From: Liquidambar formosana
Taxonomy: Eukaryota; Streptophyta; Magnoliopsida; Saxifragales; Altingiaceae
Direction of reading: 5' to 3'
DNA length: 64,000 nt
NCBI GenBank assembly: GCA_039720395.1
Contig: CM077832.1
Coordinates: 23,089,607 to 23,153,606, forward strand
Notes under the pieces: generated by a model
The model's database searches: none
What the model saw: the letters and a program-made list of their open reading frames with translations, nothing else
What the model was told of the DNA's origin: nothing
Shown here: positions 35,895-48,036 of the stretch, in pieces
Layout of the letters: each line of letters starts with the position of its first letter
Numbering within the stretch: position 1 is the stretch's first letter
Translations under genes and position numbers: made by a program

Positions 35895-36042
35895 GCGTAC
35901 GCATGAATGTAACCTGTGTACGTTTGTTCGATTTGTGCGTATGTGCATTTCCTCAATGCAGATATGGAAATATGCGTACGTGTCTTCTAAACACACGTAC
36001 GCATCTTTAAAACATGTGCATGCATATTTGAAAAATGCATAT
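35895..36042. repeat. Phased GTACGC-like array in a putative intron of the PMD gene
   Basis: Core starts are at 35895, 35916, 35937, then after 37 bp 35974, 35995, 36016 and 36037. The pattern 21-21-37-21-21 recurs at 61694-61814. The array lies between the possible first exon and the main PMD exon. Confidence 0.8.
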
Positions 36043-38045
36043 GTATATTTCATATGTAGGTAATATGTAAGTGTGAGAGATATTACACGCACTTGAGCTG
36101 TCTACTTACTTGTGTTTTCTTTCTTGTGGCAACTTCCACCCGAGCTCGTCACGAGGGGTAGCTTCACCAAGATAGGCACTTGGTGGAACTAGCTCACCAG
36201 CGAAACCAAAGCATTGGTTAATGCCATCGGATTCTCTATGATCACCATGGACATGAAAAAGTGCACTCCTGGGGCTATAGTTCATAGTCTGGCTGAGAGA
36301 TAGTGGGATACCACTCACACGCTACACATAGGAGGGCGACAACTGACGATGACGCCTTATGATTTCTATAGACTGTCCGGGTTACATATGACTGGAGAGC
36401 CTTTCTCTTTTGACCATGACGCTGATGAGCGGATGGAGATTTCAGTAAGGTTGTTTGGGGTGGCCTTCATTGGTACTTCCATTTACTGTCCCAGCCTTCA
36501 TGATGCCTATGTCTCATATCCACAAGATACACTCAAGCACCAAGCTTATATGGCGCGGGTTTACATCATGTTTCTTTTGGGAGCTGACCTGGTTCCTAAC
36601 TCTTCATAAATAGTGTCCTTTGGGTGGTTATTGGCTCTGGAGGACTTAGAGACAGTTGATCGATTCTGTTGGGGTGTGACTATCTATGCTCCTTTGATTT
36701 CTACCATGGATTCTTTGAGCAGGGGTGCCATAAACTCTATGCTTAGCTATTGGAAGGTGTGGGTGGTAAGACTTTGTGTTCCCTTGTTTTTACATAGATT
36801 CTTGCTCGTTATTCTCTGTCCTGTCAACTCATTTGTGTTCTTATGGTGTCATAGCTATGGATCTACAAGTACTTATAGAAGGAAGTTGAAGAGGAGGGAG
36901 TCCCCACAGTGAACATGCGACAACACCTGAGTTCCCGTAGGTTCCTTGATGAGATGGTGGTTGAGAGAATAAGTATTGCCTACAGCCATATGTATATTTA
37001 TTGATTTCATTTCCTTGCCAAACTTCCTGTTGTACTTGTAGATCATCCCTCACCCTTGGCAAGATAACGCATACTTGCCCCTAATTAAGCATGGCACCGC
37101 TGCTTAGGAGCTTACTTTAGTATCCCAAGTGTTTGAGTACTCCAGGGCACACTCTTTCTATTTGGGGGAGGGGGTGGCTTGGCAGTTTGATGCAGACATG
37201 GGCTTTGTTCCTCGTGTGCCGTTGGATCCTCCTCTATATATAGCTTTTCCCTACCAGTGCAGCGATAAGGATTTGGCCATCTGGCGAGGAGGGATCATAT
37301 ACACTGATAGGTTGTGTCACACCCCATTTTTGCACCACCTTACTAGGGCTCATCATTTCATGCATGTTTTTGTTTTTTTTTTTTTTAATCTAGTCACTTG
37401 CATTAGGTTTCTAGAGTCACAAGGACAATGGATATGAATTTTGGTTCAAGTTGGAGTTGATCTTGAGGGTTAATAAAAGCTTTTGTGACTTGAGAGGCAT
37501 AATCGTCTTTTAGGTCACAAACTTTTCATTTGACCTTGAAATGATGTCCAAATTGTCAATTGGAGTTCACATTGATGCATATGAAGTATTTCTAGGTTCA
37601 ATTTGATGAATCAATGGCTTAGGATTAAAATGGCTCCATATAGTTCAAGTTGGTTAATTAACCCTCCTTTGGGTTAGCTCAAATTGACTCACAATTACCA
37701 ATCAGTTTTCCTCAAATTAACTTTAATTAGTCATCATTTTATCCCAAAAAGTGTTTTAGAAAGTTTAATTTTGGTTTGGAAAACATTTGGTTCAATCTTA
37801 TGTGCATACCTATGCTTTGCGAGGGTAGAGCATAGCGGTTAACCGCCTTTGTCAAACCTAAGCATGCCCTCATGGTTAGTGGTTTTCACCATAAAATGTT
37901 CAAAATGTATTCCTCATCGACACACGGTCATTTTGGCTTTTGTTTCATCAAAATCAGAGTTGATTTGACCCCTGAGACACTTTAGAAGGAAAGGAGTCCA
38001 AAAAAACCAAAAATCTGAAGTGGGCTTGGGTAACCACCCAGCCCC

Positions 38046-38083
38046 GGGCGGCTAGCCGCCTAGGCCTAGGCGGCTAGCCGCCC
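38046..38083. repeat. Perfect 38-bp GC-rich palindrome in the LTR
   Basis: The segment equals its own reverse complement. It is built from GGCGGCTAGCCGCC at each side of a central TAGGCCTA. It lies about 255 bp upstream of the TATA box, in U3. Confidence 0.9.
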
Positions 38084-38300
38084 AGGCCCTGGTGGTCACC
38101 CGAGGCCACTTTCCTATTTCTTCTCCACTTTGTTGCTGAAGCAGACTCTTACCTATTTTGATGTACAAGGGCTCTCTTGGACGTGTTTCCTTCTGATTTT
38201 TTGTAACTTCTGAGTTACTTAAGCACCAAGGGGGTCTCTAATAACCCTTGGATTAATTCTTAGGGTTTTAATCCCAGCCATTGATTTATCCCAATGAAAT

Positions 38301-38310
38301 TCTATAAATA
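38301..38310 (+). promoter_or_regulatory. TATA box of solo LTR copy C
   Basis: TCTATAAATA lies about 985 bp into the LTR, equivalent to the TATA boxes of copies A and B. Confidence 0.55.
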
Positions 38311-40730
38311 CTCCCTTATGTTCCAGCAAAAAAGGGTGCAATTGGAGGCAATTGGAGGCACTTAGAGGCTGCTGTATGCATTAAACCTGAGAGTGTGAGA
38401 GAGAATAAGAGAGAGAGAGTTGAAGGAGAGCTGGAGTTCCTGCTGTAGCCTTGAAAAACATTGATTCAAATCAGTCATAAGAGCAAGAGAGAGTCTCTAC
38501 AACAGTAAGGAAGCTCTTCCTAAGGTAATCCTCTTCCTTATTAGTGTTAAATCAGGTTTTTTTTTATAGAATAGGCTTATTGCATGTTAAAGGTAGCTTT
38601 TTTATCATGTGTTATCACTTTAGTTAGTTAATATACATGATTTATATGCTGTTCATGTTGATTATAGCATGCTTTAGGGTTGTTCTATAGGTTTTTAAGC
38701 ATGATTGTGAGTTTATAGCATGCAATGACACTTTAGAATAGTGTCATTGCATGTTAAAGTTAGGATTTCTATCATGTTTTATGGCTTTAGTTGGTTGATA
38801 TGCATGATTTAAGTTCTGTTTATTGTGAGTTTAGTATGTTTAGAGGTTGCCTTATGTGTTTTTAAGCATGTTTGTGAATTTAGGGTTCTCGTTGTCCTTG
38901 TTTTAGGTTAGTTTCATATAGTTTGTTAGTTTAAGCCTTTTTATTGGTTTTTCTTCATAGTTGCTGTATACGTTTTGCATATAGAATAACTATGATATGT
39001 TTTGCACTCATGTTAGTGGATTTCTAGGGTTTTTTTACGCATGATATGGTATTAGGATTGCATTAGAGCTTATTATTGTTCGCTGTTTTTGCTGTTAGCA
39101 TGATTAGTGGATGAATTTAGGCCATGGTACTATTATGTCCAGATTTGCATGTTTTTGTTTTTGTATGGTTTTAAGCACGTGTAAGGGTGCAAATAGGTGT
39201 GGTAATTGTCCTATTGCAAATGGGGCTGCTATTGCTTGAAATTGCTAATGCTTGGAGCTATTGCGCTCAGGTAAATAGGTTTGAAGGTGCCCCAATTCAC
39301 CTTTCCTTTCTTATCCTTTTTCTTCTCCTTCCCTAGGGTTATTTCTTAATATGGACATATAGTATAATTAGAGGTTTCCTTAATAAATAAAATTCTGGTT
39401 TTTTATCAAAGTTCCCATCTTGTGGAAGTTTTCTTAAATTCAAACTTGGTTTGTTTAATTCTCTTTCAAATAAGGAAACCTATGGTTTTTACCATAGGTT
39501 TGTATTAGGATTTAACCCTATTCTAATCGAACTACGTGGACTTTAATCCATGTATTTCGTTGCATGGTATGTAGGCGCTCTTCACGAGGCTCAAGTCCGT
39601 TCTAGGATCCAAGTATCCTAGGTTTTTATATTTTATTTTCTTTTTTCTGTTTTATTTTTCTTATTATGCATAGATAAAATGGATGAATGGAATATATGGT
39701 ATGCATGCTGTCTTGTGATGATATATGTTGATTTTATGTGTTGAAAAGACTTTAATTTAGCCCAAATAAACTAAGAGACCGAAAGGGTGACTGGGTGCCT
39801 ACAGGCTTTGCCTAGAACCTTCCCATGTCATAACTTAGCCTCCGAATCCTTGATTTCTTTGGTTTCCAAAAGATTATTTTTGCTTTTCCTATTTAAACAT
39901 GGAGTCATTTAATTATTTTCTTTAAAACAAAAATGATTTTTAGGGTTTTCCTTGTTTCCTTTAAAAAATAAGGTGGCGACTCCTTTTTCTTTTTCAAACT
40001 ATTTCTTTTCGCCAATCTTTGTGGGCCAATTTCCAAGGTTCACAGGCTGATGGGGGAGGGTTTTGATTGTGAGCTTTTTGCTAGGGAGCATTTGATGTCG
40101 AGCCTTTCCATGCCCTCGATGGTGAGTCGTCATTCCCCTTTTACTTTCCATCCACTTCACCTCTTCTATTTGCTCTCGTGACCTGTATCCCTGTAGGACC
40201 CACATGCATCATCTTCTGGTGGGGGCGTGGATCCCGTGTACCCAGGGTGGTATGTAACCTTCCATGACACAAGAAGCGTCCCAGGAGAGAGGCTGATTCC
40301 TAGAGTACCTTCCTGTCTTAGCTACCCTATGCTCAAGGGTGTTCATGCGGTATACAGCAGTCTAACCCTACACTTAAAAACATATTAGTATGCTATGCAT
40401 GTCCTAACGTGGACCTATCTTTGTTTATTTGGGTAGCCTACTATCCCAAAGGTGTCGGACTTGATTCACTTGGTGGGTAGCCCAAAGCTGATGGTGACAG
40501 ATCTGTCCTTGCAGCTAGTCATAGCCTGGGAGCAGGTGGAAGGTCGGGACGACAATGTTAAAGATGGCGACGACGATGATGATGATGGTGGTGAGGACAA
40601 TGACGCTACCTCAGATGTGTGACTGTGTTGTTTTCCTTCTTTTTTTTTTTTTTTTTGTTGGACTTGGTTTAAAACTTTTATTTTGGGTTATGTACTCACG
40701 GCGCTCATTTCTCCCTCCGTTTCTCCGTAT

Positions 40731-42441
40731 TGTAAGGAATTGTTGTAGAGAAAAACTACAAAGCGGAACATAATGATAAACAAAAACATATACAATTCCT
40801 TAAAGCCCATGAATCTGATTGTGGTTCATACAAAACATAAAACCCTAACTATAAAAAGGGTTAGAGCACTTACAATTGATTCAAGTCTTCAAATTCTAAG
40901 CTCTTGAATTTCTAGACAACAATGAATAATCCTTGAATGAGCAGCTACGAGCAGCATAAGTGCACTGCCTCCATGGTATCCACACCTAGCAAAGGCCTTC
41001 AAGCTTCCTTCTAATTCCCCTTATTGAATGCTAGAAGAGGAGAAGAAAGAGAGAGAGAGAGAGAGCTTCCTCAAAATTCAGCCAAGGGTGAGGGAGAGAA
41101 TGTTGTGTGTTATGTGTGCAAGGCACATGCTAGTGTGCCTTATATAGCACACCATGCTAGGGCCAGCCATGGGGAATCCCGCCAAGTGTGGGATTTGCAA
41201 TTTCCCAAAATTGCATATTAACTCCTATAATTTACAGATAATGCAAGTATGGCCCTAAAGAACTATTCTTATATACTCTTGCCCTTTCTCTCAAAGCTTT
41301 AAAGTCCTTATTTGTATCTTTGGTGTGTGGCCCATTGGGTTCACAACATTTAGTAGTAGGTAGTGGCACTCAATGTTACATGGAGTGCCCTAATGGAACA
41401 CTTTCCATTAAGGGTCTAATTGGAACACCTTCCAATTCCCTAACTGATTATAACTCACTTATATCAATTAAGGCTTTTACTAACCATGAGTAATATCTAG
41501 CAATGGCTCATAGTGTGATCCTAAATGAGGTGAATAATTATCGAACAAAGAACCCTTCTGTTACAGCTTAAGGTTACAATTACATCCCTCCATCATATAC
41601 AATGTTTCTTTTTGAACTAATAGGACATAGAAGTCTGTCAAGTCCCTAGTTTAATATATTTATGAACCTGCCCAAAATATCAACTCATAAGATGCACCAT
41701 AAAAACCCCTTTCCATGATCATCTTCATACTATGGCCACAGATTCACATGAGTTATATTTATGAGTGTTCTTATAGTAACATTCTCTCCCTTTTACTAGA
41801 AGTGATGGATCCCTTATTGATCACACACATGCCTTCATACATGTAACAGTAGAGCCAATGAACACCCTTGCAAACCCCATAGGGATAAACAATTAGTGCT
41901 ATCAAACTTCTAAACCTCCATGCATAAGACAACTGTAGTGCCTCAGGTCTAAAGATTACTTATACCACTGCAACTATGAGAAACTGATTAACAGGCAGGT
42001 AAATCTCCATTCAGTTGATCTCATGACTTTGGTCACATTCAATGTACTTGTTTATTAATACAACAAGCACTCGCATGTTGGTTATAATGTCTCCACACAA
42101 ATAGCTTAGAGACTAGCTATCCTCTTAAAGAGCTAACCTAACATATGCTAAACCTATGGTTCTTTATTGTCCATCATAGTGAACCTTCAACTAGGAGTGA
42201 TTTAAGAGTTTAGTACAGAGATATATATATAGTCTCATAATCACAACACCTTGTGATTTCATATTCTCAACTCTAACTCTATGGACATATCATGTAAATA
42301 TAAAGAATAGAATAAACATGATAAAAAAGCCTTTTTATTAAATTAATAATAAATGTGACATACAATAAATGAAATCCTATGATTGTTCTTTTATCCCTAA
42401 AGCATCATCTCTATGATTGGCTGTAAGGCATACAACTAACA
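40731..42441 (-). repeat. Outer Copia 3' LTR
   Basis: It begins TGTAAGGAATTG and ends ACTAACA (plus view); 1711 bp. TATA-like CTTATATAGC lies near 41139. It is followed inward by AATCTCCCATTTG, the polypurine tract on the minus strand. Confidence 0.88.
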
Positions 42442-43578
42442 ATCTCCCATTTGCACTAAAGCCAATCGACCAAGTATCTCATACGCATCTTCTTAAGATG
42501 TTGGTCTGACACATAACCCATTATGTCTCAAAGCTTTGATTAGTAGATCTATAATAATTCATGTAGTTAATATCTTATGTAATTTATATATGTTCCCTCT
42601 TCCAATGATTTCTCTAATCATTTGGAATCGCCGCTCTATGTGTTTGGACTTTTGATGAGACTGTGGTTCCTATGCTTGAGTTATCGCCCTATTGTTGTCA
42701 CAAAACAAGGTATGGGAAACTCAATGGAAGGAACAACTCCAAGTTCTAAATGAACTTATAGATCCAAACAGTCTCCTAGACAGTTATAAATGCGACAATT
42801 TATTCACCTTCAATAATGGAATCAACTGTATCCTATATACAGTTCTTCCATTAAGTATTTCACCAGTTAAGGTGAATATAAAATATAGCCCATATGGATT
42901 ATATCCAAATCTATATACCCATCTACTATGAGTTACAATTTCCATATACAATCCAATATTCCAAATTTGGATTGACTGATAACTATTTGTAACAATTACA
43001 ACATAATAGATATCAGGTTCAGTATATAGTGTAAAATAAGGTTTCTTAACACTTTAAGAACCTTACTTGTGTTATCCAAGGGCACATACCCTTGAATAAT
43101 GAATTGTATGTCTGAAGTAAATCAGACCTCTATTAGAATTCTCCATGTTGAACTCCTTCAACATTTCAACTATGTTCAATGATTTTAAGATACTTAGCAA
43201 TCTACATGATCTATCTGTATAGATCTTTGTTAGATGCTTCTACCAAATCTTTCATGAAGAAGTTTTTCTGGAAAACTAAAACTTCACATTAGATTACATT
43301 CCTATATCATTCCAAACGATTAGGATGTCATCTTCATAGGATAAAGAAAAATTGATCGCACTCCCACTAACCTTTTATACACTCTTGATCCATCTATTCA
43401 ATGAAAGAAATCAAACAATTTGATTACTTCACCTTTATAGATGTTCCAATTACGTGAATCTTGTAGTCCATTAATGAACTTCTATAACTTACACACCTCT
43501 ATGGTTTTTCACCATTGGATATAACATCTTTATATCCTTTTGACATATCTTATATTCAAAATGTGAGTTTATAGATTA
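42442..43578 (-). pseudogene. Outer Copia pol remnant (RT/RNase H side)
   Basis: About 1.1 kb match, in decayed form and with deletions, the minus-strand RNase H and RT coding of the nested Copia (45240-46500). Shared blocks include GGAATCGCCGCTCTATGTGT and TTGTTGTCACAAAACAA. No frame is open for more than about 80 codons and no catalytic motif is intact. It ends at the GATTA duplication of the nested insertion, which therefore landed within RT. Confidence 0.7.
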
Positions 43579-45231
43579 TGTTGAGATTCATACAAGAGGG
43601 AAGAATACAAGTGCGGAATATAAAAATTTTTCCCTTGATTCCACAGCCCATGAATCTAACTATGCATATACAAAATCAAACCCTAACTATGAAGAGGGTT
43701 AGAACACTTACAGAATTTTTGTCTTCTCCTTTTTGCTCCAAGCTTTGATTCGGACAGCGGTGAATGAGCAGCCCAAGTGTGCTGCCTCCAACGGTATCCA
43801 CACCTAGCTAGAGCTTCAAGTCCTTTCCACCTTTTCCTTCTTGTTGCTAGTGTAGGAGAAGAGAGGAGAGAGAGAGAGGGAGGCTGGAAATTCTGGCCAG
43901 CCCCTTGGGGTTTCTTCTTTTGATGATGTCATCACTTCAAAGTGTGACTTATATAGTCCACACTCAAGGGAGCCGGCCCTAGGGGGAAGCCCTATTAGGG
44001 TGTTATGCAATTTCTCTAAATTTCACAATAACCCCTATAAATTATATCAAATATAAATAGGCCTCAAAGAACTATTCTTTATGCACTCATACCCTTTCTC
44101 TCATAGACTTTAAAGCTCATCTTGCATGATCAGTGTGTGACCCATTGGGTTCACATCATCAAGTAGTAGGAATAGCACGAGGTGTGCACAATGGAACTCT
44201 TTCCATTTAGGGTCTGATTGGAACTCCTTCCAATCCCCTAATTGATTATAACTCACTTATATCAATTAGGGCTTCTACTAACCATGAATAACACCTAGCA
44301 TATGGTTCATGGTGTTGTCCTTAATGAAGTGAATAAGATCTAACATAGAACCCTTCTGTTATAGTTTGTAGGTTACAATTGCATCCTTCCATTTACACAA
44401 TGTCTCCAATTGAACTAATAGAACATGGAAGTCTGTCAAGTCCCTAGTTCAATTACTTTATACTCATTCATAAATATCAACTCAATGATGAACTTATGGA
44501 AACTCCTTTCCATATTCACAATACCATGGCCATGGACTGAATGAGTTATATTATGAATGCTATATGAGATATTCTCTCTCTTTTTCCTGAGAGTAATGGA
44601 TTCCTTGTTGATCACTCACATGCCTTCATACACATAACAATAGGGCCAATGAATACCTTTACAGACCCTTGAATAGGATCTGCACTTAGTGTTATCAAAC
44701 TTCTAAAGCTACATGCATAAGGTAACTATGGTGTCTCAGGTCTAAGGATTACTTGTACCACTATAACATTGAGAAACTGATTGACAGGCAGGTTAAAACT
44801 CCATTCAGTTTATCTCAAATCTTTGGTCACATTCAGTATACCTATTCTATTAACAGGCACCCATCTGTTGGTTGTAGTGTCTCCACACAAATAGCTTGAG
44901 ACCAGCTATCCTCCTATAGAGTCAACCTAACAAGTGCTAGTCCTATAGTTCATTACTGTCCATTATAGTGAACCTTCAACTAGGAATGATTTAGGAGTTT
45001 AGTACAGAGATATATTTACAGTCTCATAATTACAACTCTTTGTAATTCAATATTCTCAACTCTAACTCCTTGGACATATTATGTAAATATAAATGATGCA
45101 TACAAACATAATAGAATAAGCCCTTTTATTAAATCAATAATAAATGTGACATACATAAATGAAATCAAATGATTGTTCCTTTATCCCTAAACAATCATCT
45201 CTATGATTGGCTCTAGGGCATAACTCTAACA
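43579..45231 (-). repeat. Nested Copia 3' LTR
   Basis: 1653 bp, ending inward at the polypurine tract. A TATA box (minus CTATATAAGT) lies at 43947-43956. (GA)n is present near 43860-43880. Confidence 0.93.
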
Positions 45232-45243
45232 ATCTCCCACTTG
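45232..45243 (-). promoter_or_regulatory. Polypurine tract of the nested Copia
   Basis: The minus strand reads CAAGTGGGAGAT directly before the LTR start TGTTAGAG. The pol stop codon (TAG at 45246-45248) is only a few bases upstream. Confidence 0.8.
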
Positions 45244-45245
45244 CA

Positions 45246-47249
45246 CTATAGCCAATCCACAATGTATCTAATACCCATTTCCTGTCTGTAGTGATCCAAC
45301 TGCTCTTGGGTCATAGCTTTAGTGAAGGGATCTGCTACATTCTCTGTTGTGTGAATCTTCTGTATGCTAATATCACCTCTTCCAATGATCTCTCTAATCA
45401 CATGGAATCGACGCTCAATGTGTTTGGACTTTTGATGAGACCGTGGTTCCTTAGCTTGAGCAATAGCCCCGTTGTTGTCACAAAACAATCGCAAGGGCTT
45501 CTCAATGGCAGGAACTACTCCCAGTTCAGTAATGAACTTCTTTATCCAAACAGCTTCCTTTACAGCCTCTGATGCAGCAATGTACTCAGCCTCTGTAGTG
45601 GAGTCCGCTGTAACATCCTGTGTACAGCTCCTCCAACTTACAGCTCCACCATTTAAGGTGAAAACATACCCCGATGTTGATTTCCTATCATTATCGTCAG
45701 ATTGAAAATCTGAATCCGTATAACCAACCATTTCTAAATTTCTTCCTCCATAGACAAGGAAAAGTTCCTTAGTTCTTCTTAAGTACTTAAGGACAGCCTT
45801 GACTGCTTCCCAGTGTTTCACACCTGGGTCTGCCTGATATCTGCTTGTAACACTTACACCAAAAGCGATATCTGGTCTTGTACATAACATGGCATACATT
45901 AGACTCCCTATTGCAGAAGCATAGGGAATCGTCCTCATGTACGCAATCTCCTTTGGAGTTTTAGGTGCCATGTTTTTCGACAACTTGATTCCATGTCTAA
46001 CAGGAATTAGACCTCTTTTGGAATCTTCTAAATTGAACCTTTTCAATATTTTGTCTATGTACAATGATTGGGAGAGACCTAGCATCCTTTTAGATCTATC
46101 TCTATAGACCTTTATTCCCAGAATATAGGATGCTTCTCCCAAATCTTTCATGGAGAAATTCTGTGAAAGCTACTCTTTCACTTTTGATAACATTTCTACT
46201 TTATTCTCGATAAGTAGAATGTCATCAACATATAGGACCAGGAAGGTAATCGCATTCCCACTAACTTTCTTGTACACACATGGTTCATCCATATTCTGTA
46301 GGAAACCAAACGATTTGATTGCCTCATCGAATCGGATGTTCCAGCTTCTAGAAGCTTGTTTAAGTCCATAAATGGACCGCTGTAGCTTACACACTTTGTG
46401 GTCCTCACCACTGGATGTAAAACCCTCAGGTTGCTGCATATAAAGATCTTCCTTAATGTTTCCATTAAGGAAAGCGGTCTTTACATCCATTTGCCATATC
46501 TCATAATCATAGTGCGCAGCTATAGCTAACAAGATCCTAATGGACTTAAGCATAGCCACTGGTGAAAAGGTTTCCTCATAGTCAATACCATGTCTTTGTC
46601 GGTAACCTTTTGCTACTAGCCTAGCCTTGTAGGTCTCTACCTTTCCATCTGAGACTATCTTCCTTTTGAAGATCCATTTGCAACCAATAGGTACTATACC
46701 TTCTGGTGGATCAACTAAAGTCCAGACTTTGTTGGAATCCATCGAGTCCATTTCAGATTTCATAGCTTCCAGCCATTTGTTCGAATCAATATCCGAAATC
46801 GCCTGTCCATAAGTAGTAGGGTCATCTGGGTGTTCTCTATCACCAAGGAACAATTCCTCTGCATTATGGTTGAGAAATCCATATATCTCAGGTGCAACAG
46901 ATACCCTACTCAATCTACGGAGAGGTTGTGGTACATTAGTGGGTTCTGTCTCATCAGGGACAGGGGTGGGATCATTGTCGGTTTGTGTCTCATCAGACAA
47001 TTCTTTGAGTTCTATTTTCCTGTTATTGCCTCCTTCTTGAATAAACTCTTTTTCAAGAAAGACTGCAAACTTACTAACAAACACCTTTTGTTCATCAGGA
47101 TAATAGAAATAATATCCTAAACTCTCTTTAGGATATCCCACAAACCTACATTTAATTGATCTTGATTCTAACTTGGTTGCATCATGTGTCTTTACATATG
47201 CAGTGCAACCCCATACCTTAATATGTTTAAGGCTTGGTGCTCTCCCTTT
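45246..47249 (-). pseudogene. Nested Copia pol: reverse transcriptase and RNase H, one premature stop
   Basis: The frame continues from integrase. RT shows WIFKRKIVSDGKVETYKARL, then QMDVKTAFLNGNIKEDLYMQ and the catalytic YVDDILLI. After a TAG at 46170-46172 the same frame resumes with MKDLGEASYILGIKVYRDRS. RNase H shows VGYTDSDFQSDDNDRKSTSG, then DSTTEAEYIAASEAVKEAVW and IERRFHVIREIIGRGDISIQ, and ends IRYIVDWL. Related elements have Trp at the stop, so one TGG-to-TAG change is the simplest cause. A second TAG (47250-47252) separates this part from integrase. Everything between the two stops and after them is open, and the catalytic motifs look sound. Confidence 0.93.
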
Positions 47250-48036
47250 CTATATCTCATACGGTGTCTTAGGGACAGATTTGGTTGGGACTCTGTTCAA
47301 TAAGTACGCGGCAGTTTCCAGGGCATGTCTCCAGAAGGACAATGGTAAATCAGTGTAACTCATCATGGACCTAACCATATCCAATAAGGTTCTATTCCTC
47401 CTTTCTGACACACCATTACGCTGTGGTGTTCCAGGAGGTGTCCATTGAGATAGAATGTCCGCTTGAACAAGATGATCTAAAAACTCACCAGTTAAATATT
47501 CTCCTCCTCGATCCGATCGAAGAGCTTTAATACTTTTACCAGTTTGTTTCTCTACTTCATATCTGAATTCTTTGAACTTTTCAAATGCTTCAGATTTGTA
47601 CTTCATTAAGTACACATACCCATACCTAGAATGATCATCGGTAAAGGTTATAAAGTAAGAGAAACCTCCACGAGCATGTATGCTCATAGGACCACATACA
47701 TCACTATGTATTAATCCTAATATGTCTGCCGCTCTCTCACTGTGACCGGTGAAAGGTGACTTGGTCATTTTACCTAGTAAACAAGATTCACAAGTTGGAA
47801 AGGGCATAGAAACCAATGGACCCAATTGTCCATCCTTACACATCTTGTTAATCCTATTCTCACTGATATGACCTAGTCTCAAGTGCCAGTCATATGCGGA
47901 GTTTTCTTCATCTCTTGTTCTCTTGGGTTTGTTTGCATTCAATTTAGAACTATCATGCTCTATGCAATTAACATTTGCAATAAAGTTTAGAAAATAAAGG
48001 CCATTCACATAAACTCCAGAAGTAATGAACTCTTCA
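47250..48036 (-). pseudogene. Nested Copia integrase, ended by a premature TAG
   Basis: The zinc-finger region reads WHLRLGH and then CESC. The core follows with LIHSDVCGPMS, SDRGGEYLTGEF and NGVSERRNRTLLDMVRSMM, supplying all three acidic residues of the D,D-35-E triad. The frame stops at TAG 47250-47252 right after KTPYEI, where related elements have Trp; the next residues (KGRAPSLKHIKVWGC) continue in the same frame. Upstream, the frame joins gag-protease only through a 1-bp frameshift at an A6 run (plus T run at 48037-48042). Confidence 0.93.

Larger units (their letters stand above)
37315..40044 (+). mobile_element. Solo LTR, Gypsy-type family copy C, inserted in the PMD gene
   Basis: The 2730-bp LTR starts TGTCACACCCCATTTTTGCA and ends AAGGTTCACA. 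It is flanked by GGTTG (37310-37314) and GGCTG (40045-40049), a duplication with one mismatch. Across the insertion the PMD frame joins exactly (IYTDRL then MGEGFDCELF), which independently confirms both ends. It has a 38-bp palindrome (38046-38083), TATA TCTATAAATA (38301-38310), GGGTGCCTACAGGC near 39790 and GGTGGCGACTCC near 39971. It is the same family as copies A and B. No internal retrotransposon DNA remains. Confidence 0.88.
35528..40622 (+). pseudogene. Plant mobile domain (PMD, aminotransferase-like) gene, broken, antisense to Tat pol
   Basis: The best part is 36349-36912: MTPYDFYRLSGLHMTGEPFS, then AYMARVYIMFLLGADLVPNS and DLETVDRFCWGVTIYAP. This matches the PMD fold (MTxxDxxxLxGLxxxGxP; ARxYxxxLxGxxLxPxxS; WGxxxxAxL) shared by MAIN/MAIL proteins and some transposons. 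An in-frame TAA at 36607-36609 breaks it. Further exons run to a Gly/Asp-rich end DGDDDDDDGGEDNDATSDV and TGA at 40620-40622. Good splice sites are visible, such as intron 40122-40196 (ATG|GTGAGT to CTGTAG|GAC), which skips two stops. A possible first exon MAPKRAQCEG starts at 35528. A solo LTR (37315-40044) interrupts the frame at TDRL. The PMD probably served the Tat-type element or was captured by it. Confidence 0.65.

Noticed and set aside
33417..36042. CRISPR array, suggested by short regularly spaced repeats
   Set aside because: The genome is a plant nuclear genome, the repeats are degenerate 6-10 bp cores with 21-bp spacing, and there are no cas genes.
45291..47358. Plus-strand frames across the nested Copia pol (45291-45572, 45472-45705, 46830-47120 and others)
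   Set aside because: They are antisense shadows of the well-supported minus-strand RT, RNase H and integrase coding.
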